Source: Alternaria dauci (Eukaryota; Ascomycota; Dothideomycetes; Pleosporales; Pleosporaceae). From it: DNA of 64,000 nt. The notes below the pieces were generated by a model that saw nothing but the letters and a program-made list of their open reading frames with translations, did not search any database and had not been told where the DNA came from. Position 1 is the stretch's first letter. Every line of letters starts with the position of its first letter. Location: contig NC_091272.1 of NCBI RefSeq assembly GCF_042100115.1, positions 6,076,001-6,140,000 of the forward strand, written 5' to 3'. The position numbers and the translations under genes were made by a program. This document shows, in pieces, positions 21,314 through 31,977 of the stretch.

Positions 21314-22676
21314 TGTGAAGAGGATTGGTATTAGGAACGATATAATCGTGGAAGGCAGATAGATACTAGTAGTTGTAGTTAGTCGATTTTGAGTTGCTCG
21401 TTTCTTGATGGCCTTATCCCAAGGTGGGGATTGCTCTGACTTAAATACTTTTGTACCTTTTGATAAGCCTCTTTATCGCGTCACCTCTGAGTCTCCATCG
21501 CTGACGCTGCCAGATAGGATGTTGCGGTGTACGTGATCTGGAACGGAGTCCCAGTACCAGCTGTATCCACCTGAGCTACGATTGACACCGTAAGACCCTA
21601 GAATGACGAAGCGATTGCAAGCATCTATGATCAGAATGTACCTTGTAGGTTGGTAAATCTCCAACGAGCTGACTGTAATGCATGAGCCCATTCAAGACCT
21701 CTCCTGAAAAGCCGATTATGGAAACGACAGATCGAGCTAATTTAGTCGTGTTTGATTATAACTGAGAAGTGGTCCAAAGTGGCTCCTTTTCTGGCTTTGT
21801 TCAACTAAGGACGAGGAAAGGTCTCTTTCTAAGTAACATCCGCTTCCTAACTTCATTACAGATACAGATGAATGACCAATAGCTATGCCTTTGTCCTGCA
21901 GTACGATGTGGTGGATCAGAACTTTGGAACTCCGGGTGTTGGGGCAGCGCTCCTTACTACCTAGGTACCTAGGTACCTAGGTAGACACTCAAATACTCAG
22001 CTCCATTTTTGGTCGTCTAGTCAAGCAATTGTGTGCGTTTTAGTGCCAAGCACAACAACAAAATCCTCGGTATGACAGTCTGACCGCTACGAGGTACAGC
22101 CGCTTCGTATCATGCAGTGACGATAAATCCTCAGATGATGTGGTATGGGTTCGGATGTTCATGCCATACGAAAGGCTGGTGGTTTTGTTCCCGATTGTCA
22201 GTTTTCAGCTACCTAGGTACAGCGCAAACATTTCTGCTGACGTAAGATCGGAGAGCTGACCGAAACTTGGCCGACTTGCATGCAGCCGTAACGCACACCG
22301 CGAGGTTTCAGTTCTTGGTCCATCTTACCGAAAGAGTTAGCGGTCCATTATCATACGAACTCATCCCACGCTTTACAAGCGACGTAATCTTACTCAAGGA
22401 AAGATTTGACGAGGAAATATCTCGGAAACACCGAAAGAGTCGGGCATCACTAGAGTCAGAGATGAAATCATCGGTATGAGCGCCAGCCACAGCTCTGAGA
22501 GAGTGTCCGTGGACACCGCTCCACCCCAGCGAGTGCCTTAAGAAGGCAGTACAAAGGTGACTGCCTGTTTTCGAAGAACGACATCGACAACACCAGAGCT
22601 ACTGACAAACTACACTTCATCACCCTAAAGCTCTTCCTTCACCCTCTAACGCTCCGTTTTAAGAACATCCTCCAAC
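21314..22676. other. 1.36-kb intergenic region with a palindromic repeat
   Basis: Apart from the CCTAGGTA repeat and the two flanking promoters, only weak frames occur; the one at 22267-22479 has no ATG start. Confidence 0.45.
21957..21984. repeat. Self-complementary ACCTAGGT tandem repeat
   Basis: Three to four copies of CCTAGGTA in tandem. The unit is its own reverse complement, so the tract could form a hairpin. A single related copy, TACCTAGGTAC, recurs near 22210. I recall this microsatellite as common between genes of dothideomycetes. Confidence 0.85.
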
Positions 22677-23508
22677 ATGGTTATCAAGAAGCGCAGCCTC
22701 CTCTGGGACTGGACGAATACCCAGAAGGTCCCAAAACAGATGGAAAAAGTGAACTTTGACGGTCCCATCTCTTCGGTGTCCAACTGGAATGCTTGGGTCC
22801 CTCCTGAACTGGAAGGCCGTGCCCCCTTCCGCCCGATGATTCATCTCGAGCGTGAGCTCGCTGGCAACGAATGGAAATGGATCCTCGAATCGAAAGAGTC
22901 GATTGTGCATTTCTTCAACGAGCCGGAGCGTGCTGGCATCAGTGTGGAGAAGGCGGCGAAATACTGGAAGGATCAGGTGAGCATTTTCCTCAATTGAACT
23001 TACCTAATCGATCGAAACGACATGTAAGATGGACTTACTCACTTCAATTCCAAAGGTCGTCCCTGCGCTTCGCAAGGAGCGCCACAAAGAACTCGTCTCA
23101 CCGAGCTGCGCCTCCGATCCCGCAGGCACTGACTGGATCATTCGCTTCATGAACCATCCCGATGTGAAAGCCGATCCACCCAATTACCTTGGCATTCACT
23201 ACTACGGGACAGAGGGTTGGGAGGCAAAGAAGTACATCGAAGACCTGCACAACAAGTTTCCTGCGCAGAAAGTCATCGTGTCCGAGATTGCAAGTATCAG
23301 CCGCCATCCGCCATCCGTTGAGGGATTCATGATTGATATGTGTAACTGGTTTGATGAGAGAGATTGGGTCTTCGAGTACGGATTCTTTGGCTGCATAACA
23401 CACTTGGCAGACGAGTTTGTGAGCCCAGCTGCTCAGCTGATGAGGGAGGATGGAAGTTTCACGCCGCTAATGGAGAGGTATATGGATCAACAGCCTATGC
23501 ATTGGTAG
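22677..23508 (+). CDS. Glycoside hydrolase family 128 (beta-1,3-glucanase type), leaderless
   Basis: Exons 22677-22976 and 23056-23508 (79-bp intron, phase 0), 250 aa. The N-terminus KKRSLLWDWTNTQKVP is the characteristic first strand of the GH128 (Asl1-like) barrel. The two catalytic Glu are visible as Glu82 in HFFNEPERAG (acid/base) and Glu177 in KVIVSEIAS (nucleophile). GIHYYGTEGWE is the conserved GxHxYG block, and the C-terminal WVFEYGFFGC closes the barrel. There is no signal peptide, so it would act inside the cell or leave by a non-classical path. Leaderless GH128 members do occur. Intact and full length. Confidence 0.88.
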
Positions 23509-23554
23509 TGGCTGGACAGAGTAGTTTAGCGCGTTAGACGGTACACGAATAGAT

Positions 23555-23730
23555 GTTTAAAACCCTTTAAATATTTCTTATACTATTAATCCCTTCTAGT
23601 ATTTATTAAATGTCTCTTTATATAATATTTTTATTAAGATCTAATTATAGCCTTTAGTAAAGCTCTTTCTATCTATATTTTAAGTAGCTTTTAATTATAT
23701 TTAATATTATAATTCTTACTTCTAAGCTGC
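23555..23730. repeat. T/A-rich tract, probable RIP-degraded repeat fragment
   Basis: About 175 bp of almost pure A/T words (TTATATAATATTTTTATT, AATTATATTTAATATTATAA) with sharp borders against ordinary GC sequence. This is what repeat-induced point mutation leaves of a transposon fragment. No coding sense remains. Confidence 0.6.
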
Positions 23731-23842
23731 GAGCGTACTTAATGCAGAGCCTTAAGAGTCTGCTGTCGCACTATAGCTGCATGCTTACATGCATATGCAT
23801 AGCCTAACCAATTAGCGGTTTCTAGTTTACTAGACATACTAT

Positions 23843-23880
23843 ATCATACGATGTCATACGATGTCATACTCGTCATACAC
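23843..23880 (+). repeat. TCATACGATG short tandem repeat
   Basis: Two to three imperfect copies of a ten-base unit (TCATACGATG) and a shortened TCATACTCG copy follow one another. Confidence 0.6.
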
Positions 23881-24103
23881 ATCACTTGTGCAGATATTCT
23901 AGTGCCTCGAGAGCTGAACGCCGGATGTAAAGAACCAATGTTCGAAAACACCAGAAAGAGACTACCCCACAGGCTTCACCGCCCTCTCACAATGTTGCAT
24001 CGCTAAAGAAGAATATGGCTTAGACCAGGTTGACTATGGTGTCGATGGACATCGAATGCGTTGTTGTGGAGACGGGATTCGACGAGGACATGGATCAAGG
24101 AGG

Positions 24104-24109
24104 TATAAA
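24104..24109 (+). promoter_or_regulatory. TATA-box candidate for secreted cysteine-rich protein B
   Basis: GGTATAAAG lies about 200 bp before the ATG at 24309, leaving room for a leader of normal length. Confidence 0.4.
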
Positions 24110-24308
24110 GACGAGTGGAAGAGAAGAGACTGTACAGCGCAGCAAATTCTCTTGCTTCCTTTCTCAAACACGACATACAAACCAACGAGTTATCTCATTC
24201 ACTCAAGCCTAAAGTCGACGACACTCTCAACGTAGTAAGAGACCTCAGGATGTACTGAAGCAGTACAGGAGTAACTTGCCTGACTATACCATTAGATTAT
24301 CTTCAACG

Positions 24309-24689
24309 ATGAAGTTCATCACCACCCTTGCACTTCTTCTCGGCACTACTATAGCCGTCCCTTCCTCGCCCTATATGAACCCTGGTGACGTGAACCGCTA
24401 CGCCAATACCGAGAACCGTTTTCCCGAGCTCGTTCACTCCGTTGAAAAACCCCTGCGTCTTGGGGACGTCAACACGCGTGGCTGTGCTGTGCGTAACTAT
24501 GGCTGCGAGGAAGGGTACTGCTGGGACAAGTGCGGTAGTAAGGGAGAATGGTGCTGGCTGGCTTTGGAAAGGGGACACGGCGATTGGTTAACCTGTAGGA
24601 AGGGGCATGACGAAGATTGCGCCCCAACGATGTTCCGCGATGTTGGTTGTGGCATTTGCGAAAAAGACGTTTGTGGATGTAGCTGCTAG
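24309..24689 (+). CDS. Small secreted cysteine-rich protein B (12 Cys, CGCSC end)
   Basis: Single exon, 126 aa. Signal peptide at about residues 1-17 (MKFITTLALLLGTTIAV), then a spacer to residue 56. The Cys-rich domain reads RGCAVRNYGCEEGYCWDKCG, GEWCW, WLTC, DEDC and a terminal DVCGCSC, with 12 Cys. The framework matches the spliced gene at 14179-14736, but this copy has no intron in the domain border and differs greatly in loops. It lies about 9.6 kb away on the opposite strand, so it is a dispersed relative. Function is unknown; effector-like and antimicrobial-like roles are both possible. Confidence 0.78.
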   Translation: MKFITTLALLLGTTIAVPSSPYMNPGDVNRYANTENRFPELVHSVEKPLRLGDVNTRGCAVRNYGCEEGYCWDKCGSKGEWCWLALERGHGDWLTCRKGHDEDCAPTMFRDVGCGICEKDVCGCSC

Positions 24690-25239
24690 GTGTGGGAAAT
24701 GGATGCGGGCTGAGTTAGCTCTATATACCGTGTCTGGGCGGGTGATGACCATGTTCGAGTGACGACCTACCCTAACAATATGAATTGTAGACAGATATAA
24801 AGCTGCATAGGCACTGCTGATTGTGAGAATTTTGCGATAACTTGGTGCATGGCGGAAGCGTGACTGGTGCTCTGATGCTTTTACAGCGATCGGGGCTTGG
24901 ATCACGTCGATCTAGCATTCCTTTGGCTACGATGGGCTCAGCAGCGGTTCGAGGATGTGGTGTGGCGTCGAGCCTGCATTTTGTAGTCTAACCATGTAAT
25001 GCCGAACTAATGGAATATCTTGCGAATGATTAGTTCGATGCACACAAAGGATTTGGTTGGCGTAAGCTGAGTGTATTGCCGAGGGTGAGGCGTGGGGGGC
25101 CTCGGCAAGGGTGCCGCATATGCAGGGCATGAGTACCTGAATAAGTGATCAACAGCACCCTGACAGACAACAGTCCGGACTACTTTGGATAATAATATAA
25201 AGTTACTGTGATCTTTCCAAATCTTCACACGGAGAAAAA
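24690..25239. other. Intergenic
   Basis: No supported gene; 3' flank of the cysteine-rich gene and upstream region of family member 5. Confidence 0.4.
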
Positions 25240-26175
25240 ATGTATGTAGCAATGAGTGAGATGCCAGCGTCTGCACAAAGAGGTGCTAGTGACCACGCAT
25301 GCGGACAACTTCGGAAGCGCGCTTTGAGGTAGGCGCAAACGCACCGGGAAAGGTATCTCCACGATGTTGTTCGTACTGACATAGAACTTAGAGCACTCTC
25401 CGAGGAAAGCATCCGTAAAGCCCGTGTCGCAGCACTGCAGCAAGAACTTGCACTTCTGGAACAGGATCTTGCCAGCACCGCGCCAACGACACAAGATGCT
25501 GTCGAGGAGCTTGCAAAAACGGAGTGCCAGCAACTTGCCAACGCCGTGTTGACTAAACTGCCGCGTGAGATCCGCGATATGATCTATCTGCACCTCAGTA
25601 CACGCGATCGCGAGCTCATCGAGCGCGAGCATTTCCGGACAACCTTGGACCCGCTCACGAGGTTATACTCGTACAACTTCGAGAGATGGAAAGCGTAGCA
25701 TTTCCCCGAGCACTACTGGAATATTGAATACGTTCCTCAGGACTTCTATCACGAGCTCGTGGAAAACTATTACCGGACGAGTACGTTCCTGTTTGGCGAT
25801 GAGCCAGGGGTGATGAAGCGTTTCCTCGACGCAGATGAGATGAAAATCGGGATCCCGCCCAAAGCACTAGTTTCCAGCGTTGAGATCGGGCTCAATGCTG
25901 TGTCGCATGATCGAGGCTCCTTCCGCGGTTACATGTTTGGCACACCGACATCACCAGAGCGGATGCGGGAGGCTCTCGACGGCATCCTTGAACTCAGGCC
26001 TGGGGCCGGGATTGTGATTCGATTCGTGACGGGGGCAAAGACTCAGGAGGAGAGAGACGAGCATTGTAAGGGAGCGATGGCGATGCTGTTTGACGAAGCG
26101 CAATTGCAGAAGATGAAGATGTACAAGGTCAAGTTGGTAGTTGATGAGGGGCAGGTCTGGGAACTGGCGGGGTGA
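25240..26175 (+). pseudogene. LPREIRDMIY-family gene (F-box-like/2EXR-like), member 5, with an in-frame TAG
   Basis: Exons 25240-25328 and 25392-26175. The N-terminal coiled coil (SEESIRKARVAALQQELALL, to about residue 60) is followed by TKLPREIRDMIYLHL. A TAG at 25696-25698 (WKA-stop-HFPEHYW) interrupts it. After the stop the same frame continues for 158 codons with the conserved blocks HYWNIEY, HELVENYYRTSTFLF and DGILELRPGAGIVIR. The stop thus falls between the hallmark helix and the second conserved block. No reasonable intron removes it: GT...AG pairs ending at this TAG are under 40 bp. CAG to TAG is one transition. Either dead, truncated to 131 residues, or a sequence error. No acidic tail exon is seen. 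Confidence 0.72.
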
Positions 26176-26525
26176 TGAAGGATGAGTGGATGGCGATTCA
26201 TGGGCGAAGATAGCATACAACAAGAAGAGACCATCTCGTTCAATTAGATGGCACAAAGCTTGATGAGATGAACGGGACGAGGAGACACGGAGAGAAAGCG
26301 TCGCGATGGCCGCTAGCGTGTCATCAGGGTCAGCTCTCATTGGTCGAGAGATGACGCCATCAGGGTCCAGTGGGCGGAAAGAGCACCCCACCGTAGCAGA
26401 AATTCGCGAGGCTGCCCACTGCCCCTCAGTGAATGCTTCCACGCGTCAGACTCGTTGCCAGTGTCTTTAAACCTCAATTCACCCCTCTTACTCCATTTAG
26501 ACGCGTCTCAATCCCATATCGCAAG
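26176..26525. other. Intergenic, promoter of MTA phosphorylase
   Basis: Nothing coding is supported; a CAAGATGG start context ends the region. Confidence 0.4.
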
Positions 26526-27520
26526 ATGGCCGGCGTTCCCAACACTTTCGATGGTGCGCAGCTCTCGTCCTCCGCCTGTTCCGCCAACTGCTTATCTCGT
26601 GCACAGCGCCTGTTCACATTGCCGTCATAGGCGGCACCGGCATCTCTTCCCTGCCGGGCTTCACCCTCGCCGCGACTCTCGATGTCGACACACCATGGGG
26701 AAAGCCTTCGTCGCCCGTCTCCATCCTCCAACACCCTTCGCCCTCAACCGGCAAGCCGATCCCCGTCGCGTTCATCTCGCGACACGGTCTCCACCATGAG
26801 CTCGCACCACACGAGGTCAAGAACCAGGCCAACATAGCCGCGCTGCGACACCTCGGCGTGCGCACCATCATCGCCTTCTCCGCCGTCGGTTCGCTGCAAG
26901 AGGAAGTACGACCGCGCGACTTTGTTATCCCCGACCAGATCATCGACCGTACAAAGGGCATCCGGCCATTCACCTTCTTTGAGGGCGGCATGGTCGGCCA
27001 TGTTGGCTTTGGCGACCCCTTTGACAAGAAGCTGTCCAAGATCGTCAGCCAGTGCGGACACGCGCTAGAGGGAGACGGCGTCACTCTGCACGACAAGGGA
27101 ACGCTCATCTGCATGGAGGGACCGCAGTTCAGCACACGCGCAGAGTCGAACCTCTACCGGTCGTGGGGCGGCAGCGTCATCAACATGTCTGCTCTGCCCG
27201 AGGCCAAGCTTGCGCGGGAGGCTGAGATTGGATACCAGATGATTTGCATGGCCACGGACTATGACTGCTGGAGGGGCGACGGCTCTGAGGATGTCAACGT
27301 GGAGATGGTCATGGCACACATGAAGGCCAATGCCGAGAACGCCAGGCGATTTGTAGGTGCGGTGCTCAACGAGCTCAGCAAGGAGGAGCACGAGGAGCAG
27401 GTCCTCGCCAAGCACCTCGACGGCCAGATGAGGTTTGCAGGTGCCATGACAAAGAAGGAAGGACGCGGACAAGAAGCCGAGAAGAAGCTGCAATGGCTGT
27501 TCCCTGGCTACTTCGACTGA
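26526..27520 (+). CDS. MEU1: S-methyl-5'-thioadenosine phosphorylase
   Basis: Cleaves methylthioadenosine to adenine and methylthioribose-1-phosphate in the methionine salvage pathway, in cytosol and nucleus. Exons 26526-26553 and 26607-27520 (53-bp intron), 313 aa. The spliced N-terminus is MAGVPNTFDAPVHIAVIGGT. Phosphate-binding GGTGIS and SRHG, then TIIAFSAVGSL, and the purine and ribose site EGPQFSTRAESNLYR with INMSALPEAKLAREAEI and ATDYDCW are all present. Length and motifs are normal for the PNP/MTAP family 2. The gene symbol follows the yeast orthologue. Confidence 0.94.
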
Positions 27521-28361
27521 ACGCGGGCTGCCAGCAAGCGCGCTACTGCCAGAGGCGCATGACCTATGACTACGATATACTCAAATACTGGGAATCTGAA
27601 GCTGCGCTATCCACATCCAGACTCACTGCATGCGCCCGACGGCTCTCCAAATTGTTGGAGGTACAACGCAGCGATAGAGACTCGTTGCGGAAGGTCGATA
27701 ACAACAGGTGACTCCAAAAACATTCCGTGTTTACATCATGAAAAATGTACGTTGACCATATCGATAACTACCCGTCGCCAACAGCCCGTTGGACGTCCGC
27801 GGGCACTTGTCAAGCCTTCGATGTCACGATTCGCCCTCTTAGCACCTTCCTTTCTCGTACATGATCTACATCTACACCTGCCGCAATCGCAGCTGCACTT
27901 TCCCATCCTCAACAACGCGCTCTCTAACGCATTCTCAAGAATGTGAGACACGGTTAAACTTTCCATGGAAAATTTAGACAACATGAACATCGCTGGTCAG
28001 ATGACACGCATATCGACGCTGATCAATGACCAGGGTATGGCGGCTCGATCATATGAAGAGCACCCGCATACCGACCGTTGCTGCGCGACAGCTAATCTAC
28101 ACTGAAGTTTGGTACGCCAGCTTTGTACCTCTTATCATGCAGATCGATGTACTACCAGGATCGAATTTGCGCCGCGGGGAAGATACTTACGCAGCGTAAC
28201 CCTGGTCTGACATGGGTGAACAACGGCAGTCGTCGTCGGGTCGACACGGGAAGCATGACTATAAGAAACATGATATTGTGTACAGCCATAAAGTAGCCTC
28301 TACTCGTCCTCGCAATCGAGCATCACTGTCCCACCGAACAGTAGCCGCTGCAATCGCCACC
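27521..28361. other. Intergenic
   Basis: Short frames only. An in-frame ATG at 28212 would extend the next gene by 50 basic residues ahead of its signal peptide, which argues against it. Confidence 0.45.
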
Positions 28362-30137
28362 ATGGTCTCGGCGTGGTTTTTGACCAAGGTCTTTGTGGCG
28401 TTTGCGCCACTGACGACGGTTGTGTACGCGCAGTCCAACACCACAGCCGAACTTCCTTTGCTGCTCGATGCTACGGGAGATGAGTTGGTCGCCGGCCTCG
28501 AGTCTGGAGCCTTTACGAGCTTGGATCTAGTTCAGGTACGTTGCCTACGATACGTACAGGCATGGATGTACTCTGGAATCCGTCGCTGACGTAACGTAGG
28601 CCTATGTTGGACGTATCATCGAAGTCAACAAGACACTGCACATGGTGTTGGAGATCAATCCAGATGCTTGGACTATTGCAAAGGAACTGGACGAGGAGCG
28701 GGCTTGTGGAAAGCTTCGAGGGTTGGTAGTCTTCCACGAACTGTGCGCGCTGCCACTAACTCAATCAGTCCTCTCCATGGCCTTCCAATTCTTATCAAAG
28801 ACAACATCGCGACCAATGATGAGATGAACAACACAGCCGGATCTTGGTCTCTGATGGGTGCCAAAGTCCCACGCGATTCTACAATGGCCGCGAAACTCAG
28901 GGAAGCTGGCGCTATCATTCTTGGCAAGACCAACCTTTCCCAGTGGGCCAACTATCGCTCCTCCAACTCTTCAAATGGGTGGTCTGCTCGAGGTGGTCAG
29001 ACTTATGGCGCGTACTATCCTGGTCAAGACCCCAGCGGCAGCAGCAGTGGTAGTGGTGTCGCAGCCAGTCTTGGGCTCGCCTTTGGTACCCTCGGGTCGG
29101 AAACTGACGGGTCAATCATCTCTCCCAGTCAAGTCAACAACGTTGTTGGTATCAAACCGACTGTCGGTCTCACAAGTCGCGCTCTGGTCATTCCAATCTC
29201 TGAACACCAAGACACCGTTGGCCCGATGACCCGCACGGTCAAGGATGCGGCGTACATTCTTCAAGCCATTGTTGGACCTGACAGTGCCGACAACTACACG
29301 CTAGCTATCCCATGGGCAAGCAACTCCACCAACGTGACCAAACCTGACTACGTCGCAGCGTGCACCCTTGATGCCTTGGAGGGGAAGCGCATTGGTGTAC
29401 CGCGTAACGCAATTGGCACGCCCAGCCGTTCTTCGGCACCCCTGTATGCCGCTTTCGAAGCCGCTCTCGACGTTCTTCGCTCTGCTGGTGCGATTATTGT
29501 CGACAACACAAACTATACTGCCTGGGAACAGTATCTGAATTCTACTGCTGAAGGCGTCGTTCTCGACGGCGACTTTGTCCCCAACCTGGAGCACTACCTC
29601 TCGCAACTCACGTACAACCCCAACGACGTGCAAAATCTAGAAGATGTTCGCAACTTTACACATAACTTCCCCGCTGAGGACTATCCAGACAGAGACACGG
29701 CGCAATTCGACAGCTCAATCGCTCAGTCGCAGAACTTCTCCAACAGCGACATCGAGTTCTGGACTGCCTTGCAAGAAGACTATTACCTTGGTGGTGAAGG
29801 TGGTCTCCTCGGCGCACTCTCCACATACAACCTCGACGCTGTCGTCGTCCCCTCGCGCTCTGCCTCTGGTATCTCTGCCGTTATCGGTGGACCGGTGGTC
29901 ACCGTCCCGCTTGGTGCGCTACCGTCCAATACAACGGTTGTCACAAATCGTCGGGGTGACTTGAACGCTACTGCACCGAACATTCCGTATGGTATCTCTT
30001 TTGCCGGTGCGCTGTGGAGTGAGGAGAGTTTGATTGGGTTCGCATATGCGTTTGAGCAGAGGACCATGGTGCGGACGAAGGTTAAGCCCTATATCCAGCC
30101 GAGCATCGAGATTGAGAATGTGATTGGTAGTTACTAG
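28362..30137 (+). CDS. Secreted amidase (amidase signature family)
   Basis: Hydrolyses C-N amide bonds; substrate unknown. Exons 28362-28535, 28600-28721 and 28769-30137 give 554 aa. The second intron uses a weak GTTGGT donor but restores the conserved KLRGPLHGLPILIKDNI. The catalytic Ser-cisSer-Lys triad is visible: Lys109 in LIKDNI, cis-Ser near 191 in GSSSGSG, and nucleophile Ser214 in SETDGSI. A signal peptide covers residues 1-23 (WFLTKVFVAFAPLTTVVYA), and many NxS/T sites fit secretion. The start at 28362 has a CACCATGG context. Intact and of normal length for fungal secreted amidases. Confidence 0.9.
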
Positions 30138-30711
30138 AGGGATGTTGGTTAATGGGAAAACTGGTTGTGTAAGAGTGTAGTATGGTCAGGAGTAGGTCGG
30201 TGGATGGTCGCTACCGAATCTCCGCATGTCTTAGTCACACGGCATAGTATTGCGCCTTGAACAAGCAATGTTTGCGATGCAGCTCGGAGACGTCGGGATT
30301 CCGTTTGTACAACATGGACTACACAACGATAGTGACGTACAAAAGTAGCAACACCGAGTTGTCAAGGTTGATAATGGGCCGCATGCTGTGCAATCATTGT
30401 TGCAATCACGGCGATAAGCGGACTTAGCCAACCAAGTGCCGGTGTGAAGTCCCAATCGGGCTAATTGTGGCTTGTTTTTAGCCCTCTGTATACGACGTGA
30501 GGTTAGCGTGCTTTTCTGGTATGTAAGAGAACTAGATGCGAGTTACGTTCCTAAATTGGGCGTAGAGGAGTATAAAGATGAGAATGATCCAGTGTGTTAC
30601 GATGCCATCCAAGAGTAGGACTCAACCGCGATATCAACCCAAGCGCGTATCAAAAGTTTGGCGTTCCTCATATACACCAACTTCGAGTGAAACCACCAGA
30701 CTCTAGCAGCC
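30138..30711. other. Intergenic
   Basis: No coding support on either strand; contains GAGTATAAAGATG about 140 bp before the next ATG, a plausible TATA element. Confidence 0.4.
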
Positions 30712-31767
30712 ATGCCATCCAGTACACAGCAACCAGAATACATCCGCAGAGTCGCCCTCATCGGCGTTCGCTACCCCTCTCCTCTCTATAATGTCGTTCA
30801 CTAACAGACTCGATAGGGCTCCGGACAAGTCGGCTCCAATATCCTCGCCCACCTCCTTAGCACCTCGAAGCATCAAGTCACAGCCCTGACCCGCCTATCC
30901 AGCGACGCCACCTTCCCCACGAACAATAATCTCACCATCGCCAAAGTCGATTACGACGACGACGAAGCCCTGACAGAAGCCCTCAGCAACCACGACTTCC
31001 TCATCATAACCCTCAACGCCCGCGTCAGCAACACCCTACACCCGCGCATCGTCGCCGCCGCAGCCAGAGCCGGGATACGCTGGATCATGCCGAATTACTT
31101 TGGCTACGGCCTCAACGACCGGAAGCTCAAGGGACTGAACGAGCTAGCGAATTTCGAGCGGTTCATCGAAGATGTTGAAAAGACACCGGGTGTTGCTTAC
31201 GTAGCGCTTGTATGTGGCTTCTGGTATGAGTTTAGTCTGGCGATGGGGGAGCCTTGGTTGGGGTTCCGGATTAGGGAGAGGAGCGTGACCATGTATGATG
31301 AGGGGGAGAAGAAGATTAGTATGAGTACGTGGGATGCTTGTGGGAGGGCTGTTGCGGGCTTGTTGTCGCTGCCTGTTCAAGCAGATGCGACGAAAGATGG
31401 TGTTGGACTGGAGACTTGGAAGAATGAGGGGTTGTATATTTCTTCGTTTCTGGTTTCCCAGAGGGATATCTTGAAGAGTTTGCATCGTGTGTTGGGTACT
31501 ACGGATGAGGACTGGAAGATCACATTTGAACCTGTTGAGAAGAGGTTGGAAGATGGTAAGAGGGAGTTCAAGGAGGGGAAAATGCTGGGGTTTGCCAAGG
31601 CACTTTATGCGGAAGTGTTTGCGTGTGAGTGGGGTGATTTCCAGACGGGACAGGAGTTGGACAACAAGAGGGTGGGGTTGGAGAAGGAGGACTTGGACGA
31701 AGCTACTAAGAGGGCGGTTGAGATGGCTGTGGGGCCTATGGGGGACATCGAGGGCCGGTTCAGCTAA
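30712..31767 (+). CDS. NmrA-like NAD(P)-binding oxidoreductase
   Basis: Exons 30712-30765 and 30817-31767 (51-bp intron, GTTCGC donor), 334 aa. The splice rebuilds the dinucleotide-binding loop, RRVALIGGSGQVGSNI, a GxxGxxG motif in the first 30 residues. KHQVTALTRL is the second strand, and FLIITLNARVSNTLHPRIV and GIRWIMPNYFGYG follow as in isoflavone-reductase-like or NmrA-like proteins. These bind NADPH and act as reductases or redox sensors. There is no neighbour suggesting a pathway. Lys/Glu-rich C-terminal helices. Function beyond the fold is not determined. Confidence 0.85.
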
Positions 31768-31977
31768 TTCGAGCCTGAATGTGGGTAGCAGAGAGGCAGC
31801 GCAGTTTGTGTGTTGCTGAAGTAACACCAGCCTTCCGCATGTGTCAAAGCGATGATGGCGATCGGCCATCATGGTTCATGCGCTAAAGGCAGATCCTTTT
31901 ATCCACCCGAACTTCTCTGCATCCTCATCCGACCATCTTAGCTGTGAGGTCGCAGTTACACTTCTCAACCGATGTCA

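Larger units (their letters stand above)
23509..24308. other. Intergenic with RIP-like T/A-rich tract
   Basis: A gene-free stretch holding the T/A-rich tract at 23555-23730, a short tandem repeat near 23843-23880 and the promoter of the next gene. Confidence 0.5.

Noticed and set aside
22267..22479. 70-codon plus-strand frame upstream of GH128
   Set aside because: Begins at TTG, not ATG, and overlaps the likely promoter; no relatives recognised.
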